A stretch of 64,000 nt of DNA from Flexilinea sp. (GCA_026645735.1 JAPKMT010000010.1:1-64000), one strand, 5' to 3'; counted from the stretch's first letter, positions 37,029 through 46,349 are shown. The notes: generated by a model not told the origin, from the sequence alone. Translations and numbers: made by a program.

Positions 37029-37055
37029 TCGAAAACGAGCTGTTTTACCAGTTTA

Positions 37056-37784
37056 TTAAGTACCCATCCGTTTTCTCAGAATAATTGCGACAAAGTTCAT
37101 ATATTTTCCACCGCCAGCGTTCATTGATGCGCGGTCTTCAATTGCATAAGGATTATCCTGTTTTAACCAATCTGCCCACACTTCCTCATTGCTCTCCATT
37201 TCATGAACAGAGATGATTTCTGCATAGCGGTTTTGCTGGATGATATTTTTCCAATAGGTGGTATCGTGAATAGTAGCCAACTGCTCTGGTGTCCATGACA
37301 ATAACAGTTCTTTTGGCAAGTTGTGGTGATTATCCTTCTTCATTCCGGGAATTGCAATATACACATATCCGCCTGGTTTTAGAAATGGAAGCAACTTTTC
37401 ATCGAGATACTTAGGATCATGCCCATAATATTGGTAAGAATCAATACTTACGACGGCATCAAAAAAATCTTTTTCAAAATCCGGATTGAGCGCATCCGTT
37501 TTGACAGGGTATATTTGTTGACAAATAAGCCCATTCTCTTCAAAAAAAAGGCGGTTTTCTTCCGGATCAATCCACAGATCTGCCGCATAAACGTTGAAAT
37601 TGAATTCTTTCACCAGAAACAGACTGGTTAACCCCTTTCCACATCCCAAATCACAGACAAGACTGCCGGAAGGGATTTGATGATTAATCAATAATTCCTC
37701 TGTAATTTTTATCGGATTTGGTCCCATGATTCTTGTCATAAATTCGGGCGCTTCATATTTCTTGCTTCTAATATATCGAATCAT
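37056..37784 (-). CDS. SAM-dependent methyltransferase
   Basis: 242-aa class I methyltransferase. The SAM-binding motif I is VCDLGCGKGLTSLFL, followed by the acidic end of strand 2 (VYAADLW) and motif IV FFDAVVSIDSYQYYGHD, motif VI LKPGGYVYIAIPG. It starts 12 bases after rsgA ends, on the same strand, so likely shares its transcript. Substrate unknown; small-molecule methyltransferase type 11 is the nearest broad family. Confidence 0.85.
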   Translation of the reverse strand: MIRYIRSKKYEAPEFMTRIMGPNPIKITEELLINHQIPSGSLVCDLGCGKGLTSLFLVKEFNFNVYAADLWIDPEENRLFFEENGLICQQIYPVKTDALNPDFEKDFFDAVVSIDSYQYYGHDPKYLDEKLLPFLKPGGYVYIAIPGMKKDNHHNLPKELLLSWTPEQLATIHDTTYWKNIIQQNRYAEIISVHEMESNEEVWADWLKQDNPYAIEDRASMNAGGGKYMNFVAIILRKRMGT

Positions 37785-37796
37785 GCATTATCCACT

Positions 37797-38849
37797 CTAT
37801 TTCCGAAAAGTTTTATTTATTTTGGAAATTTCTTTTAACTTTTTTTCCTTTTGCGCGAGGTATTCTTTCGCATCTTCACTGAAAGCGTTTTCTGATTGCA
37901 GTTTCTGATAAGATTTCCATCGTTCGACTGAAAGTTTACCGTTCTGGATTGCTGAGAGAACGGCGCAACCGGGTTCACATGTATGGGTGCAGTCTTTGAA
38001 GCGGCAGTCATTCACAAATTCCTCAATATCGGCAAAAGTCTTTTCCAAACCACTGGCTGAATCCCACATTCCAAGTTCACGCATTCCGGGAGTGTCAATG
38101 ATCATCCCTCCTGATGGTAACAAAATCAGTTCTCTGCGGGTTGTTGCATGCCGGCCTCTATCGTCATCGCGAATTTCTCGGGTAACCAGATGGTTTTCTC
38201 CAAGCAGCAGATTGATTAATGTGGATTTCCCGACACCAGAGGATCCAAGCATTGCTGCTGTTACTCCCTCTTTAAGGAAAGGCAGAATTTTTTGATACCC
38301 GTCTTTTTCCAAACTGGACGTAATCAGGATATCGGCACCATTTGCTGCCTGTTCAACCTCGAATTGTTTGCTCCTGACGTCTCTGCAGAGGTCGGCTTTC
38401 GTCAGCACAATCACTGGAATAGCACCACTGTTCCATCCGATGGAGAGATAGCGTTCCAGGCGTCTCAAATTGAAATCGTTATTTAACGACATACAAATAA
38501 AAATAATATCAATATTGGCAGCTACAACCTGTTCCGAACAATTTGTTCCGGCAGTTTTCCGAATAAAAACACTTTTTCTCGGCAGAACGTGGTGAATGAC
38601 AGCACGATTACTGTTTTCGATACTTTCAAGGATGATGAAATCACCTACGGCAGGGTATTCTGAAGGAGAAGTAATCTGATAGCGATATTTACCAGAAATC
38701 TCAGCGATCCTTTCTCCGCATTCTGTAATAACCCGATACAACCCTTTTTCCTGCGATAAGACGCGTCCGGCAGAATTTTGCGGAAATTCGCGTATTACGG
38801 TTTCGAATCGACTGGTCAAGCCAAATTTCGCCAGGTCAATTTTACTCAT
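37797..38849 (-). CDS. rsgA: Ribosome small-subunit biogenesis GTPase RsgA
   Basis: 350-aa circularly permuted GTPase assisting late 30S maturation. N-terminal OB-like domain; then G4 VLTKADLC precedes G1 GSSGVGKSTLINLLLG and G3 DTPGMRELGM, the permuted order that defines the family. C-terminal zinc knuckle CRFKDCTHTCEPGC is complete. Followed in the operon by a methyltransferase. Confidence 0.95.
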   Translation of the reverse strand: MSKIDLAKFGLTSRFETVIREFPQNSAGRVLSQEKGLYRVITECGERIAEISGKYRYQITSPSEYPAVGDFIILESIENSNRAVIHHVLPRKSVFIRKTAGTNCSEQVVAANIDIIFICMSLNNDFNLRRLERYLSIGWNSGAIPVIVLTKADLCRDVRSKQFEVEQAANGADILITSSLEKDGYQKILPFLKEGVTAAMLGSSGVGKSTLINLLLGENHLVTREIRDDDRGRHATTRRELILLPSGGMIIDTPGMRELGMWDSASGLEKTFADIEEFVNDCRFKDCTHTCEPGCAVLSAIQNGKLSVERWKSYQKLQSENAFSEDAKEYLAQKEKKLKEISKINKTFRK

Positions 38850-39092
38850 GGTGTTACCTCTTTTTTGAGACAGTCAATAAGCTGTTTCAAGTGATTTCTG
38901 ATCATTGTGATTTACGTGTCGTTTTATTCTGTATTATCGGAAAAAATAATAAGAAAAGAGCAGAGCATAAATCATAATAACCAGTTTTGTTTCGTCTATT
39001 TCTTTTTTTCAGGGTGTTGTTGGTATACTCGCATCATGTCAGGATTAATCAATTATAAAACAAATGATAATTCGTATTGATTAAATTTCGTG
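38850..39092. other. Gene-free stretch upstream of rsgA
   Basis: Part of the 706-base gap between rsgA and the OsmC gene. No ORF or clear promoter seen. The remainder of the gap is two decayed mobile hairpin elements and the putative osmC terminator. Confidence 0.4.
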
Positions 39093-39215
39093 TAGCATTC
39101 CGAAGAGTGTGTCTGTTGATTCGTTGCTTATTTGTTTTTCTCCGATGCAAAAATCATTGAAAAAACGATTTTTTCTCTTTCTTAAGAAGGATTGCAAAAT
39201 TCCAAATTATTGCTA
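39093..39215. repeat. Decayed hairpin element, copy E12a
   Basis: TAGCATTCCGAAGAGTG at 39093 and AAATTATTGCTA near 39215 lie exactly 123 bp apart and resemble degraded ends. TTTTCTCTTTCTTAAGAAGG-type long-spacer sequence precedes the right end. No target duplication is found. Confidence 0.45.
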
Positions 39216-39339
39216 TTTACGGGATGGAAATGATTTTATAAATCGGAGAAATTAATCGGTTACGTCTCTTTTATGGCAATTTTACAACAAAAAGATATTT
39301 CTTTTTTCTCAAAAGGCTTTTTCAAATTTCGAATTACTG
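39210..39339. repeat. Decayed hairpin element, copy E12b
   Basis: The right end TTTCAAATTTCGAATTACTG is well kept with the TCTTTTTTCTCAAAAGGC spacer. The left part shares ATGGAAATGATTTTA with the long spacer of E1. Both sides are thus long-spacer type, as if two elements had recombined. It abuts E12a. Confidence 0.5.
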
Positions 39340-39420
39340 AATAAAAAGCGACGGGATTTTCTGATCCATATTAAGAAATCGATTGCTGGATCGGTTTGGA
39401 AATTGATCATTTAATTGAAA

Positions 39421-39453
39421 AGGAAGAAAACCGAATGGACGATATTCTTCCTC
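39421..39453 (-). terminator. Candidate terminator of the OsmC gene
   Basis: AGGAAGAA and TTCTTCCT form an 8-bp stem with a ~17-base loop about 100 bases after the osmC stop; a short TTTTC follows on the minus strand. Confidence 0.4.
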
Positions 39454-39555
39454 TATAACTCTCGTGAATCTCAGCATCGCTCAAAGGTTCTGTTCATCCT
39501 TTGAAAAAAAGATCTATCGATTCAATACAAAAATCCAGAATGAAATCTAATGCGC

Positions 39556-39975
39556 TTATGCGATCAGTTTTGCAGTAAGTTTGATTTCTACTGCGGCAAG
39601 AGCTTTCGACACTGGGCAATCTTTCTTCGCTGATTCAGCTAATTTGAGAAATTCAGCTTCCTGAATACCTGGGACATCTCCTTCAGTGGATAAATCAATA
39701 GCTGCAATAACCGGACCGGCCTTCAAATGAACTTTCGCGGTTGTCTGCAATTGTTTTGGCGGATAGCCGGCATCCGTGAGCAGTGCGGAAAGAAACATCG
39801 TGAAACAGCCTGCATGGGCTGCACCGATCAATTCTTCCGGATTAGTTCCAGGGGCTTCTTCAAATCGGGAGGAAAATGAATAAGAACCTTCGTAGGCTCC
39901 GCTTCCCAATTTCATCTTTCCCTGTCCTTCTTTTAGTGTACCTTTCCATTCAGCTTGAGCAGTTCTAACGGTCAT
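39556..39975 (-). CDS. OsmC/OhrA-family peroxiredoxin-like protein
   Basis: 139-aa thiol peroxidase of the OsmC group that reduces organic hydroperoxides. Both catalytic cysteines are present: C57 in AAHAGCFTM and C120 in KKDCPVSKAL. The N-terminal AEWKGTLKEGQG and GSYSFSSRFE segments are OsmC-like rather than Ohr. GGAG lies upstream of the ATG. Cytoplasmic, no signal peptide. Confidence 0.92.
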   Translation of the reverse strand: MTVRTAQAEWKGTLKEGQGKMKLGSGAYEGSYSFSSRFEEAPGTNPEELIGAAHAGCFTMFLSALLTDAGYPPKQLQTTAKVHLKAGPVIAAIDLSTEGDVPGIQEAEFLKLAESAKKDCPVSKALAAVEIKLTAKLIA

Positions 39976-40251
39976 GTTAATCTCCTCTTTCTTATAATTT
40001 TAAAACATCCAACTCTTTGTTTTTTAAGTTTATCATTGTATACAGAAAATCACGACAGGAATTACATAAAAAGTAATCAAAAATACAAATGATTGATAAA
40101 TATAACCCGGAAGCTTCAGATATCTGAGGGGGAAAAACTCACATTAAAAATAATTTAAAAGGCGCAGACAGTATTTTTTCTATTGATTATTCCAGATTGA
40201 ATTTATTCCTGTTTTAAAGGACTTTTCAAATTTCGACAATTTCTCAAAATA

Positions 40252-40280
40252 TTGTCAATCCTGATTTTGCATGCTATAAT
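40252..40280 (+). promoter_or_regulatory. Promoter of the second LIV binding-protein gene
   Basis: TTGTCA (40252-40257), 17 bases, TATAAT (40275-40280). The leader of about 77 bases holds a small AAACG/CGTTT hairpin and a strong AGGGAGG ribosome site. Sequence just upstream (about 40205-40245, TTTTCAAATTTCGACAATTTC) may be a decayed end of the hairpin element family; the rest of the 389-base gap shows nothing. Confidence 0.8.
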
Positions 40281-40364
40281 CTCGTTGGTACAAAAATATC
40301 ATTGATCTGTTTTGTTTTAAACGCCAGACGAGGGATCGTTTTGGCTTAGATATAAGGGAGGAAT

Positions 40365-41525
40365 ATGAAAAAGTTTGCTTCATTATTTGTTCTTGTAGTT
40401 GTTTTTGCGGCAATGCTGACTGGCTTTGCATACGCAGCTGATGATGAGATTACAATCGGCGTTTTTGAACCGGTGACAGGCGAAAACGGTGGTGGTGGTT
40501 TCCAGGAAGTGCTTGGTGTTCGTTATGCGAATGAAGTCTATCCAACGGTGGAAGTCGGTGGAAAAACCTTCAACATCAAACTTTTTGAGGTTGACAACAA
40601 GAGTGATAAGACAGAAGCAGTAACCGCTGCTCAAAACCTGGTCAGCCAGGGTGTCAAAGCGGTTGTTGGTTCCTATGGCTCCGGTGTCTCCATTGCAGCG
40701 GGTGAAATCTTTGCTGAAGCTGAGATTCCTGCAATGGGTGCTTCTTGTACCAATCCTCAGGTTACGTTAGGAAATGATTACTACTTCCGCGTTGCATTCC
40801 TGGATCCGTTCCAGGGAACTGTCATGGCAAACTATGCATTTCAAAATGGTGCCAAGACGGCTGCAGTTATTACGCAACTTGGTGATGACTATTCCTCAGG
40901 TTTGGGGAGCTTCTTTGTGACAGCTTTTACAAAACTGGCAGGAGAAGGATCTGTTGTTTCTCAGGAACAATTCCAGACCAATCAAACCGATTTCAAAGCC
41001 ATCCTTACCAATGTTAAAGCAGCCAATCCGGATGTGATTTTTGCTCCTTCCTCCATTGCAACAGCCCCGTTGATCATTAAACAGGCTCGTGAATTGGGCA
41101 TTACTGCAAAAATTATGGGCGGCGATACATGGGAAAATGTGACGATTATCGAAAATGCCGGTGCAGATGCTGAAGGTATTGTTCTTTCCACATTCTTTGA
41201 TGAAGCAGATCCTGCTACCGATGAAGCGAAGAAATTCGTGCCCGGATTTAAAGAATATCTTGTCAAGAATAACCAGCCAGACGTGATCCCTGCAGTTTCC
41301 GCTCTTGGTTATGATGCTTATCTTGCAATTTTGACAGCAATCAAAAATGCTGATTCAGTTGATTCCATTGCCATTCGTGATGCTTTGGTGACAACTGAAT
41401 TCAATGGTGTGACCGGTCAAATTTCATTTGACGAAAATGGTGACGCTGTAAAACAATTGGCAGTAATTAAGACTGTTGAAGACGGCGCATTCAAATTCTT
41501 GCAGACGGTTACGGTTACCGAATAG
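40365..41525 (+). CDS. livK: LIV-type substrate-binding protein 3
   Basis: 386-aa type I periplasmic-binding-fold protein of the second LIV system. Signal peptide MKKFASLFVLVVVFAAMLTG to AYAADD lacks a lipobox Cys. ITIGVFEPVTGENGGGG starts the mature domain; VGSYGSGVSIAAGEIFAEAEIPAMGAS and FQTNQTDFKAILTNVKAANPDV are typical. Lacks the N- and C-terminal cysteine pairs seen in binding proteins 1 and 2, so it belongs to a different subgroup. A terminator separates it from its permease genes. Confidence 0.92.
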   Translation: MKKFASLFVLVVVFAAMLTGFAYAADDEITIGVFEPVTGENGGGGFQEVLGVRYANEVYPTVEVGGKTFNIKLFEVDNKSDKTEAVTAAQNLVSQGVKAVVGSYGSGVSIAAGEIFAEAEIPAMGASCTNPQVTLGNDYYFRVAFLDPFQGTVMANYAFQNGAKTAAVITQLGDDYSSGLGSFFVTAFTKLAGEGSVVSQEQFQTNQTDFKAILTNVKAANPDVIFAPSSIATAPLIIKQARELGITAKIMGGDTWENVTIIENAGADAEGIVLSTFFDEADPATDEAKKFVPGFKEYLVKNNQPDVIPAVSALGYDAYLAILTAIKNADSVDSIAIRDALVTTEFNGVTGQISFDENGDAVKQLAVIKTVEDGAFKFLQTVTVTE

Positions 41526-41605
41526 TTTGTAAAAATGTTGGGAAAATGATGTTGCCAGAAAATCGTTCATATTGATTTCTGGGCAACACAGAAACATCCA
41601 GCGAG

Positions 41606-41632
41606 AAAAAAGGTGCCACCGGCACCTTTTTA
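41606..41632 (+). terminator. Terminator/attenuator after binding protein 3
   Basis: AAAAAAGGTGCC-acc-GGCACCTTTTT: a 6-bp GC-rich stem with flanking A and T tracts, 80 bases after the stop and 90 before livH. Partial read-through would give more binding protein than permease. Confidence 0.88.
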
Positions 41633-41722
41633 GTATTGATTACTGAATTCTTCCATGCAAAAGACTCTGCAAAGGCAGCAAGGTAAATTGAAGTCTTCGC
41701 TGAAAAAGGAGAAATTGATTCT

Positions 41723-42604
41723 ATGAGTTTAGCCACATTTTTACAACATTGTCTGACCGGTATCTCTTTGGGTGGAGCATATGCTTTAATTGCAATCGGC
41801 TACACCATGGTCTATGGGATATTACGGTTGATCAACTTTGCTCATGGTGATCTCTTTATGATTGCCGGTTATCTCATGATTTTTACGTTGGCTGATTTTC
41901 CATGGTATATAGCGATTCCAATCGTGCTGATCGGAACAGTTGTAATCGGGATTGTGATTGAAAGGCTGGCATATAAACCGCTGCGATCTGCTCCCCGTAT
42001 GTCAATTATGATCTCGGCCATTGGCGTTTCGTTATTATTGCAGAACCTTGCAACCTATTTATTTACAGCCCTTCCGAGAGGTTATCCTGAAATTCCCTAT
42101 TTGAAACGAATTTACCAATTCGGCCCTCTTTCGGCATCTTTTGTAACTTTTCTCACACCGATCTTAACGATGGCACTCGTTTTTCTCATGGTAATGATGA
42201 TCAATAAGACGAAAATCGGTATGGCAATGAGAGCAGTTTCAAAAGATTATGAAACTGCTGAGATCATGGGAATTAAGATTAATTCTGTCGTCAGTTTCAC
42301 TTTTGCAATCGGATCCCTGTTGGCAGGAATCGGATCGATATTATATTTTACAGATCGTATGTCAGTAAATCCCTTTAGCGGATCTCTTCCTGGACTCAAA
42401 TGTTTTGTTGCCGCAGTGTTAGGCGGGATCGGAAGCATTCCTGGAGCGATGATCGGTGGATTTATTCTTGGAATTGGGGAAACATTCCTGGTTGCATTGG
42501 GTTTCTCGACCTTCAGTGATGCATTTACATTCATTTTGCTGATTGTTATGCTGTTAGTCAAGCCTACCGGATTGTTTGGCGAAAAAGCTACGGAGAAGGT
42601 ATAG
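41723..42604 (+). CDS. livH: Branched-chain amino-acid ABC transporter permease LivH (system 2)
   Basis: 293-aa permease of standard length. GISLGGAYALIAIGYTMVYG, INFAHGDLFMIAG, AVSKDYETAEIMGI and AVLGGIGSIPGAMIGG are LivH hallmarks. AAGGAG precedes the ATG. First gene of a tight livH-livM-livG-livF unit. Confidence 0.93.
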   Translation: MSLATFLQHCLTGISLGGAYALIAIGYTMVYGILRLINFAHGDLFMIAGYLMIFTLADFPWYIAIPIVLIGTVVIGIVIERLAYKPLRSAPRMSIMISAIGVSLLLQNLATYLFTALPRGYPEIPYLKRIYQFGPLSASFVTFLTPILTMALVFLMVMMINKTKIGMAMRAVSKDYETAEIMGIKINSVVSFTFAIGSLLAGIGSILYFTDRMSVNPFSGSLPGLKCFVAAVLGGIGSIPGAMIGGFILGIGETFLVALGFSTFSDAFTFILLIVMLLVKPTGLFGEKATEKV

Positions 42605-42609
42605 TATCT

Positions 42610-43701
42610 ATGAAAAAATCGACCAAGACACTCTTCAATATCATAGCGGTTTCAATAATCCTTGCAATGCTAATATTTTTAGAATTGAACAAGCGTAAAT
42701 ACAGCTATGATATTTCCATTATTGAAAGAAGCATCATCTATGCAGTCGCTGCAGTTGCCATGAATTTAACCAACGGTTTTACCGGGCTTTTCTCCTTAGG
42801 GCAGGCAGGCTTTATGGCAATTGGTGCTTATACGGTGGCTATTCTGACGATTCCTGTCGAAGCAAGAGCCGGTGTCTTTTATGTAACCGGAATGAATGAA
42901 TTTCTTTCCAAAATTGAACTGCCGTTTATCCCGGCGCTTTTGCTGGGTGGTTTTTTCGCTGCAGTTTTGGCTGGATTAATTGGTATTCCAGTGCTGCGAT
43001 TGAAAAGTGATTATCTGGCGATTGCCACTTTAGGTTTTTCAGAAATTATTCGATCGATTATTGCCAGCCCGCAATTGAACATGATCACGAATGGATCCTA
43101 CGGATTAAAAAAGATTCCACGTTTTCCATCAATATTTGTCCCGATGATCTTGTGTTCGCTTTGTATCCTGATTATCGTAATGTTGATCAATTCATCTTAT
43201 GGAAGAGCTTTCAAAGCCATTCGTGAAGATGAAACAGCAGCCGAAGCGATGGGGATCAATCTTTTTCGGCACAAACTGACTTCTTTCATGATCAGTTCTT
43301 TCTTTACCGGAATTGCAGGCGGATTGTTAGCCAGCTACATGGGAACAATTGATTCCGGTACTTTTAAAATTACGCTGACCTACGATATTTTGCTGATTAT
43401 GGTTTTGGGTGGTATGGGAAGTGTTACCGGAAGCATTTTGGGTTCATTTTTAGTTACTGCAGGACGTGAATGGCTGCGATTTTTTGATCAACCACTCACA
43501 TTGGGTAGCTGGCAGGTTCCGTTGTTTCGAACTGGATTCCGTATGGTCGTTTTTTCAATCTTATTAATGATAGTGGTACTCTTCTATTCGAAGGGATTAA
43601 TGGGATCGAAAGAATTCAGTTGGGAAGGTCTTTTAGGTTTCTTTAAAAATTTGTTCACGCGCAAACAAAAATTGAATGGAGGTGTTTCGAATGGAAAATA
43701 A
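42610..43701 (+). CDS. livM: Branched-chain amino-acid ABC transporter permease LivM (system 2)
   Basis: 363-aa permease. NLTNGFTGLFSLGQAGFMAIG, LKSDYLAIATLGFSEIIR, AFKAIREDETAAEAMGI and MVLGGMGSVTGSILGS match LivM. It has no N-terminal extension, unlike the system-1 LivM. GAGAAGG lies upstream; the livG start lies 11 bases inside its 3' end. Confidence 0.93.
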   Translation: MKKSTKTLFNIIAVSIILAMLIFLELNKRKYSYDISIIERSIIYAVAAVAMNLTNGFTGLFSLGQAGFMAIGAYTVAILTIPVEARAGVFYVTGMNEFLSKIELPFIPALLLGGFFAAVLAGLIGIPVLRLKSDYLAIATLGFSEIIRSIIASPQLNMITNGSYGLKKIPRFPSIFVPMILCSLCILIIVMLINSSYGRAFKAIREDETAAEAMGINLFRHKLTSFMISSFFTGIAGGLLASYMGTIDSGTFKITLTYDILLIMVLGGMGSVTGSILGSFLVTAGREWLRFFDQPLTLGSWQVPLFRTGFRMVVFSILLMIVVLFYSKGLMGSKEFSWEGLLGFFKNLFTRKQKLNGGVSNGK

Positions 43702-44533
43702 TGTTCTAAAACTCGAACACTGTACCATGCAATTCGGTGGTGTCGTGGCGGTTGATGATTTTTCGATGGAAGTCAATGAACACGAAATTGTGGCATTAAT
43801 TGGTCCTAATGGCGCTGGAAAAACTACTGCTTTTAATTTTGTAACCGGCGTATATGAACCAACCAATGGTAAAGTCTTCTTTCATAATGAGTTGATGGTC
43901 GCCAATCATCCAGCCGGAAAGATGAAAAAGCTGTATAAAGGCGATCCGGATCAGATTTGTGAAAAAGTGGTTCGAAAAACTCCTGATCAAATCACTAAGA
44001 TGGGAATTGCGCGTACTTTTCAAAACATCCGTTTATTTAAGGCATTGACGGTTTTTGAAAATGTTTTAATCGCAAAACATATGCATGCAAAATCCGGATT
44101 ACTGAAAACAGCAATGCACTTGAATTATAAAGAAGAGATTAAAATGAGGAAAGAAGCCATGGAATTATTAGAAATGCAGAATCTGGCTGCATATCGAAAT
44201 GACATTGCTTCCTCTCTGCCCTACGGGCAACAACGCCATTTGGAAATTGCTCGCGCTCTTGCAACCAATCCGACATTGCTGCTATTGGATGAACCCGCTG
44301 CCGGAATGAACCCTCAGGAAACAGATGAATTAGCGGCTTTCATCAAGAAAACAAAAGAAGATTTTAATCTGACGGTTTTTCTGATTGAACATCACATGGA
44401 CCTGGTGATGGGCATATCTGATCGGATTTATGTGCTTGATTTTGGGAAAATGATTGCACATGGTTTGCCTGCCGATATTCAAAACAATGATCGTGTAATA
44501 CAAGCGTACCTTGGGGTGGAAGAAAATGCTTAA
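43691..44533 (+). CDS. livG: Branched-chain amino-acid ABC transporter ATPase LivG (system 2)
   Basis: 280-aa ABC ATPase. Walker A GPNGAGKTTAFN, GIARTFQNIRLF, the LPYGQQRHLEIARAL signature region and Walker B LLLLDEPAAGMNP. GGAGG at 43678-43682 and the family N-terminus place the start at 43691 (MENNVLK), 15 bases inside the ORF-track start. A ~25-residue insertion (NHPAGKMKKLYKGDPDQICE) before GIARTFQ is characteristic of one LivG subgroup. Confidence 0.93.
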   Translation: MENNVLKLEHCTMQFGGVVAVDDFSMEVNEHEIVALIGPNGAGKTTAFNFVTGVYEPTNGKVFFHNELMVANHPAGKMKKLYKGDPDQICEKVVRKTPDQITKMGIARTFQNIRLFKALTVFENVLIAKHMHAKSGLLKTAMHLNYKEEIKMRKEAMELLEMQNLAAYRNDIASSLPYGQQRHLEIARALATNPTLLLLDEPAAGMNPQETDELAAFIKKTKEDFNLTVFLIEHHMDLVMGISDRIYVLDFGKMIAHGLPADIQNNDRVIQAYLGVEENA

Positions 44534-45242
44534 GATCAATCACTTAAAAGTCTCTTATGGCGGAATCAAGGCTCTAAATGATATTTCGTTTGAAGTACCG
44601 GCAGGAAAAATCGTTACTTTGATTGGTGCAAACGGCGCCGGTAAGAGTACGACATTACGCTCAATCATCGGTTTGGTTAAAGCGGATAGCGGTGAAATCC
44701 TTTATAACGATACCAATATCGTCGGTTTACCTACCAATAAGATTGTCGGAGAGGGAATTGCGCTGGTTCCTGAAGGGCGTCGGACGTTTCCGGATATGAC
44801 GGTTTTGGAAAATCTGAAAATCGGGGCTTATTTGAGGACTGATAAGACACAAATTCAGGAAGATATTGATTGGATCTATTCCATTTTTCCCCGACTCAAG
44901 GAACGCCACTGGCAACAAGCCGGCACCTTATCCGGCGGTGAACAGCAGATGCTGGCAGTGGGTAGAGCTTTAATGAGCCGTCCGAAATTGATGATGATGG
45001 ATGAGCCCTCCCTGGGATTGGCTCCGATTGTGGTTCAGGAAATCTTCTCGATTATTCGGAAAATCAACAACGACGGGGTCACTATTTTATTGATTGAGCA
45101 GAATGCCAACATGGCTCTGCGGACTGCTGATTTCGGATATGTTCTTTCAACCGGGCATATCACGATGTATGGCACGGGCAAGGAACTGTTGGAGAATGAA
45201 GAAATTAAAGCTGCCTATTTAGGCAAGAAAAAGAAGATGTGA
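44526..45242 (+). CDS. livF: Branched-chain amino-acid ABC transporter ATPase LivF (system 2)
   Basis: 238-aa ABC ATPase. Walker A GANGAGKSTTLR, signature LSGGEQQML, Walker B LMMMDEPSLGL. Start at 44526 (MLKINHLKV) is favoured by GGTGGAAG and the family N-terminus; it overlaps the livG stop by eight bases. Last gene of LIV system 2, followed by a terminator. Confidence 0.93.
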   Translation: MLKINHLKVSYGGIKALNDISFEVPAGKIVTLIGANGAGKSTTLRSIIGLVKADSGEILYNDTNIVGLPTNKIVGEGIALVPEGRRTFPDMTVLENLKIGAYLRTDKTQIQEDIDWIYSIFPRLKERHWQQAGTLSGGEQQMLAVGRALMSRPKLMMMDEPSLGLAPIVVQEIFSIIRKINNDGVTILLIEQNANMALRTADFGYVLSTGHITMYGTGKELLENEEIKAAYLGKKKKM

Positions 45243-45267
45243 CAGATTCCAATTCGAGTTCCCAAAG

Positions 45268-45309
45268 GGTATTGTTGACTGAGTTTCGGTGAAACAATAC
45301 CTTTTTTTT
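45268..45309 (+). terminator. Terminator of LIV operon 2
   Basis: GGTATTGTT (45268-45276) pairs with AACAATACC (45293-45301), followed by eight T residues. Confidence 0.88.
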
Positions 45310-45382
45310 ATGATCTATTGAATAAACCGGATAAAAATTCTAAGAGCTGCACGAAAATAAACCAGACAGGACAAGCTAATCA

Positions 45383-45898
45383 ATGAAAACGACAGATAAC
45401 GAACGATTTTTCAATTTTAACCATGAGAAGGATATCGCATTCCTTCGGAGGGCAATTGCAGTATCATTTCAATCCAGAAAGGATGGTAACACGCCATTCG
45501 GTGCCATTCTGGTGGATGCAATGGGGAATATCCTGTTGGAACAGCCGAATATGGAAATTACAACCCATGACTGTACCATGCATGCTGAACTCGGGCTGGT
45601 GCGGGCAGCTTCGCAGAAGTATCCGAAAGATTTCCTATGGGACTGTTCCTTATACACATCTTGTGAACCTTGCGCGATGTGTACCGGTGGAATTTACTGG
45701 GCGAATGTCGGACGGATTGTTTACGCGATGACAGAGAAAGAATTGTTAGGTCTGACAGGGAGTCATGAACAAAATCCGACTTTTGACAGCGACTGCCGTT
45801 CGATCCTTTCCCATGGACAAAAAAATATTATTGTGGTCGGTCCTTTTCCTGAGCTGGTGAAAGAGGCGGCTGCTGCACATGAAGGGTATTGGAACTGA
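45383..45898 (+). CDS. Nucleobase/nucleoside deaminase (guanine-deaminase type)
   Basis: 171-aa CMP/dCMP-deaminase-fold zinc enzyme. Zinc site and proton shuttle HAE (TMHAELGLVRAA) and TSCEPCAMC (PCxxC) are complete. Next to adenine deaminase and xanthine dehydrogenase genes, the likely reaction is guanine to xanthine, though cytosine or other deamination is possible. The C-terminal region is shorter and different from Bacillus GuaD. It points towards the xanthine dehydrogenase genes, and its last 71 bases overlap the 3' end of the iron-sulfur subunit gene on the other strand. Confidence 0.82.
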   Translation: MKTTDNERFFNFNHEKDIAFLRRAIAVSFQSRKDGNTPFGAILVDAMGNILLEQPNMEITTHDCTMHAELGLVRAASQKYPKDFLWDCSLYTSCEPCAMCTGGIYWANVGRIVYAMTEKELLGLTGSHEQNPTFDSDCRSILSHGQKNIIVVGPFPELVKEAAAAHEGYWN

Positions 45899-46349
45899 TT
45901 GCCTGAATTGCATCCACAATTGCCTGATATCCTGTACAGCGGCATAAGTTTCCGGAAATAGCTCGCCTGATTTCCTCTTCAGTTGGATGGGGATTCTTGT
46001 CCAGCAGCGCTTTGGCGGACAGGATCATTCCGGGAGTGCAGAAGCCGCATTGAACAGCTCCATTATCTATAAAAGCCTGCTGCAGTCGACATAACTCACC
46101 GTTTTCAGCCAAGCCTTCAACGGTTACGAGTTCAGCACCTTCAACCTGCACAGCCAGCATCAGGCAGGAATTTACCGCTTCTCCATTCAAAAGAATGGTA
46201 CAAGCTCCGCATTCACCTTCTCCGCATCCCTCTTTTACACCCGTGAGCTGCAAATTCTCCCGCAGGAAATCGATCAGACGCAAATCGCTGTCAATCTCTT
46301 TTTGAACTGGAACACCATTGACCCGGCATGAAATTGTCCGGATTGCCAT
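45828..46349 (-). CDS. Xanthine dehydrogenase-family [2Fe-2S] subunit
   Basis: 173-aa small subunit carrying two [2Fe-2S] clusters: plant-ferredoxin-type GCGEGECGACTILLNG...C and the C-terminal CGFCTPGMIL...GNLCRCTGY. Transfers electrons from the molybdenum site to FAD. Start placed at the ATG 46349 (MAIRTIS), with GGGGGTG four bases upstream; the ORF track starts at a TTG. Last gene of the purine operon. The C-terminus runs ~20 residues beyond the usual end and overlaps the convergent deaminase gene. Confidence 0.92.
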   Translation of the reverse strand: MAIRTISCRVNGVPVQKEIDSDLRLIDFLRENLQLTGVKEGCGEGECGACTILLNGEAVNSCLMLAVQVEGAELVTVEGLAENGELCRLQQAFIDNGAVQCGFCTPGMILSAKALLDKNPHPTEEEIRRAISGNLCRCTGYQAIVDAIQAISSNTLHVQQPPLSPAQEKDRPQ

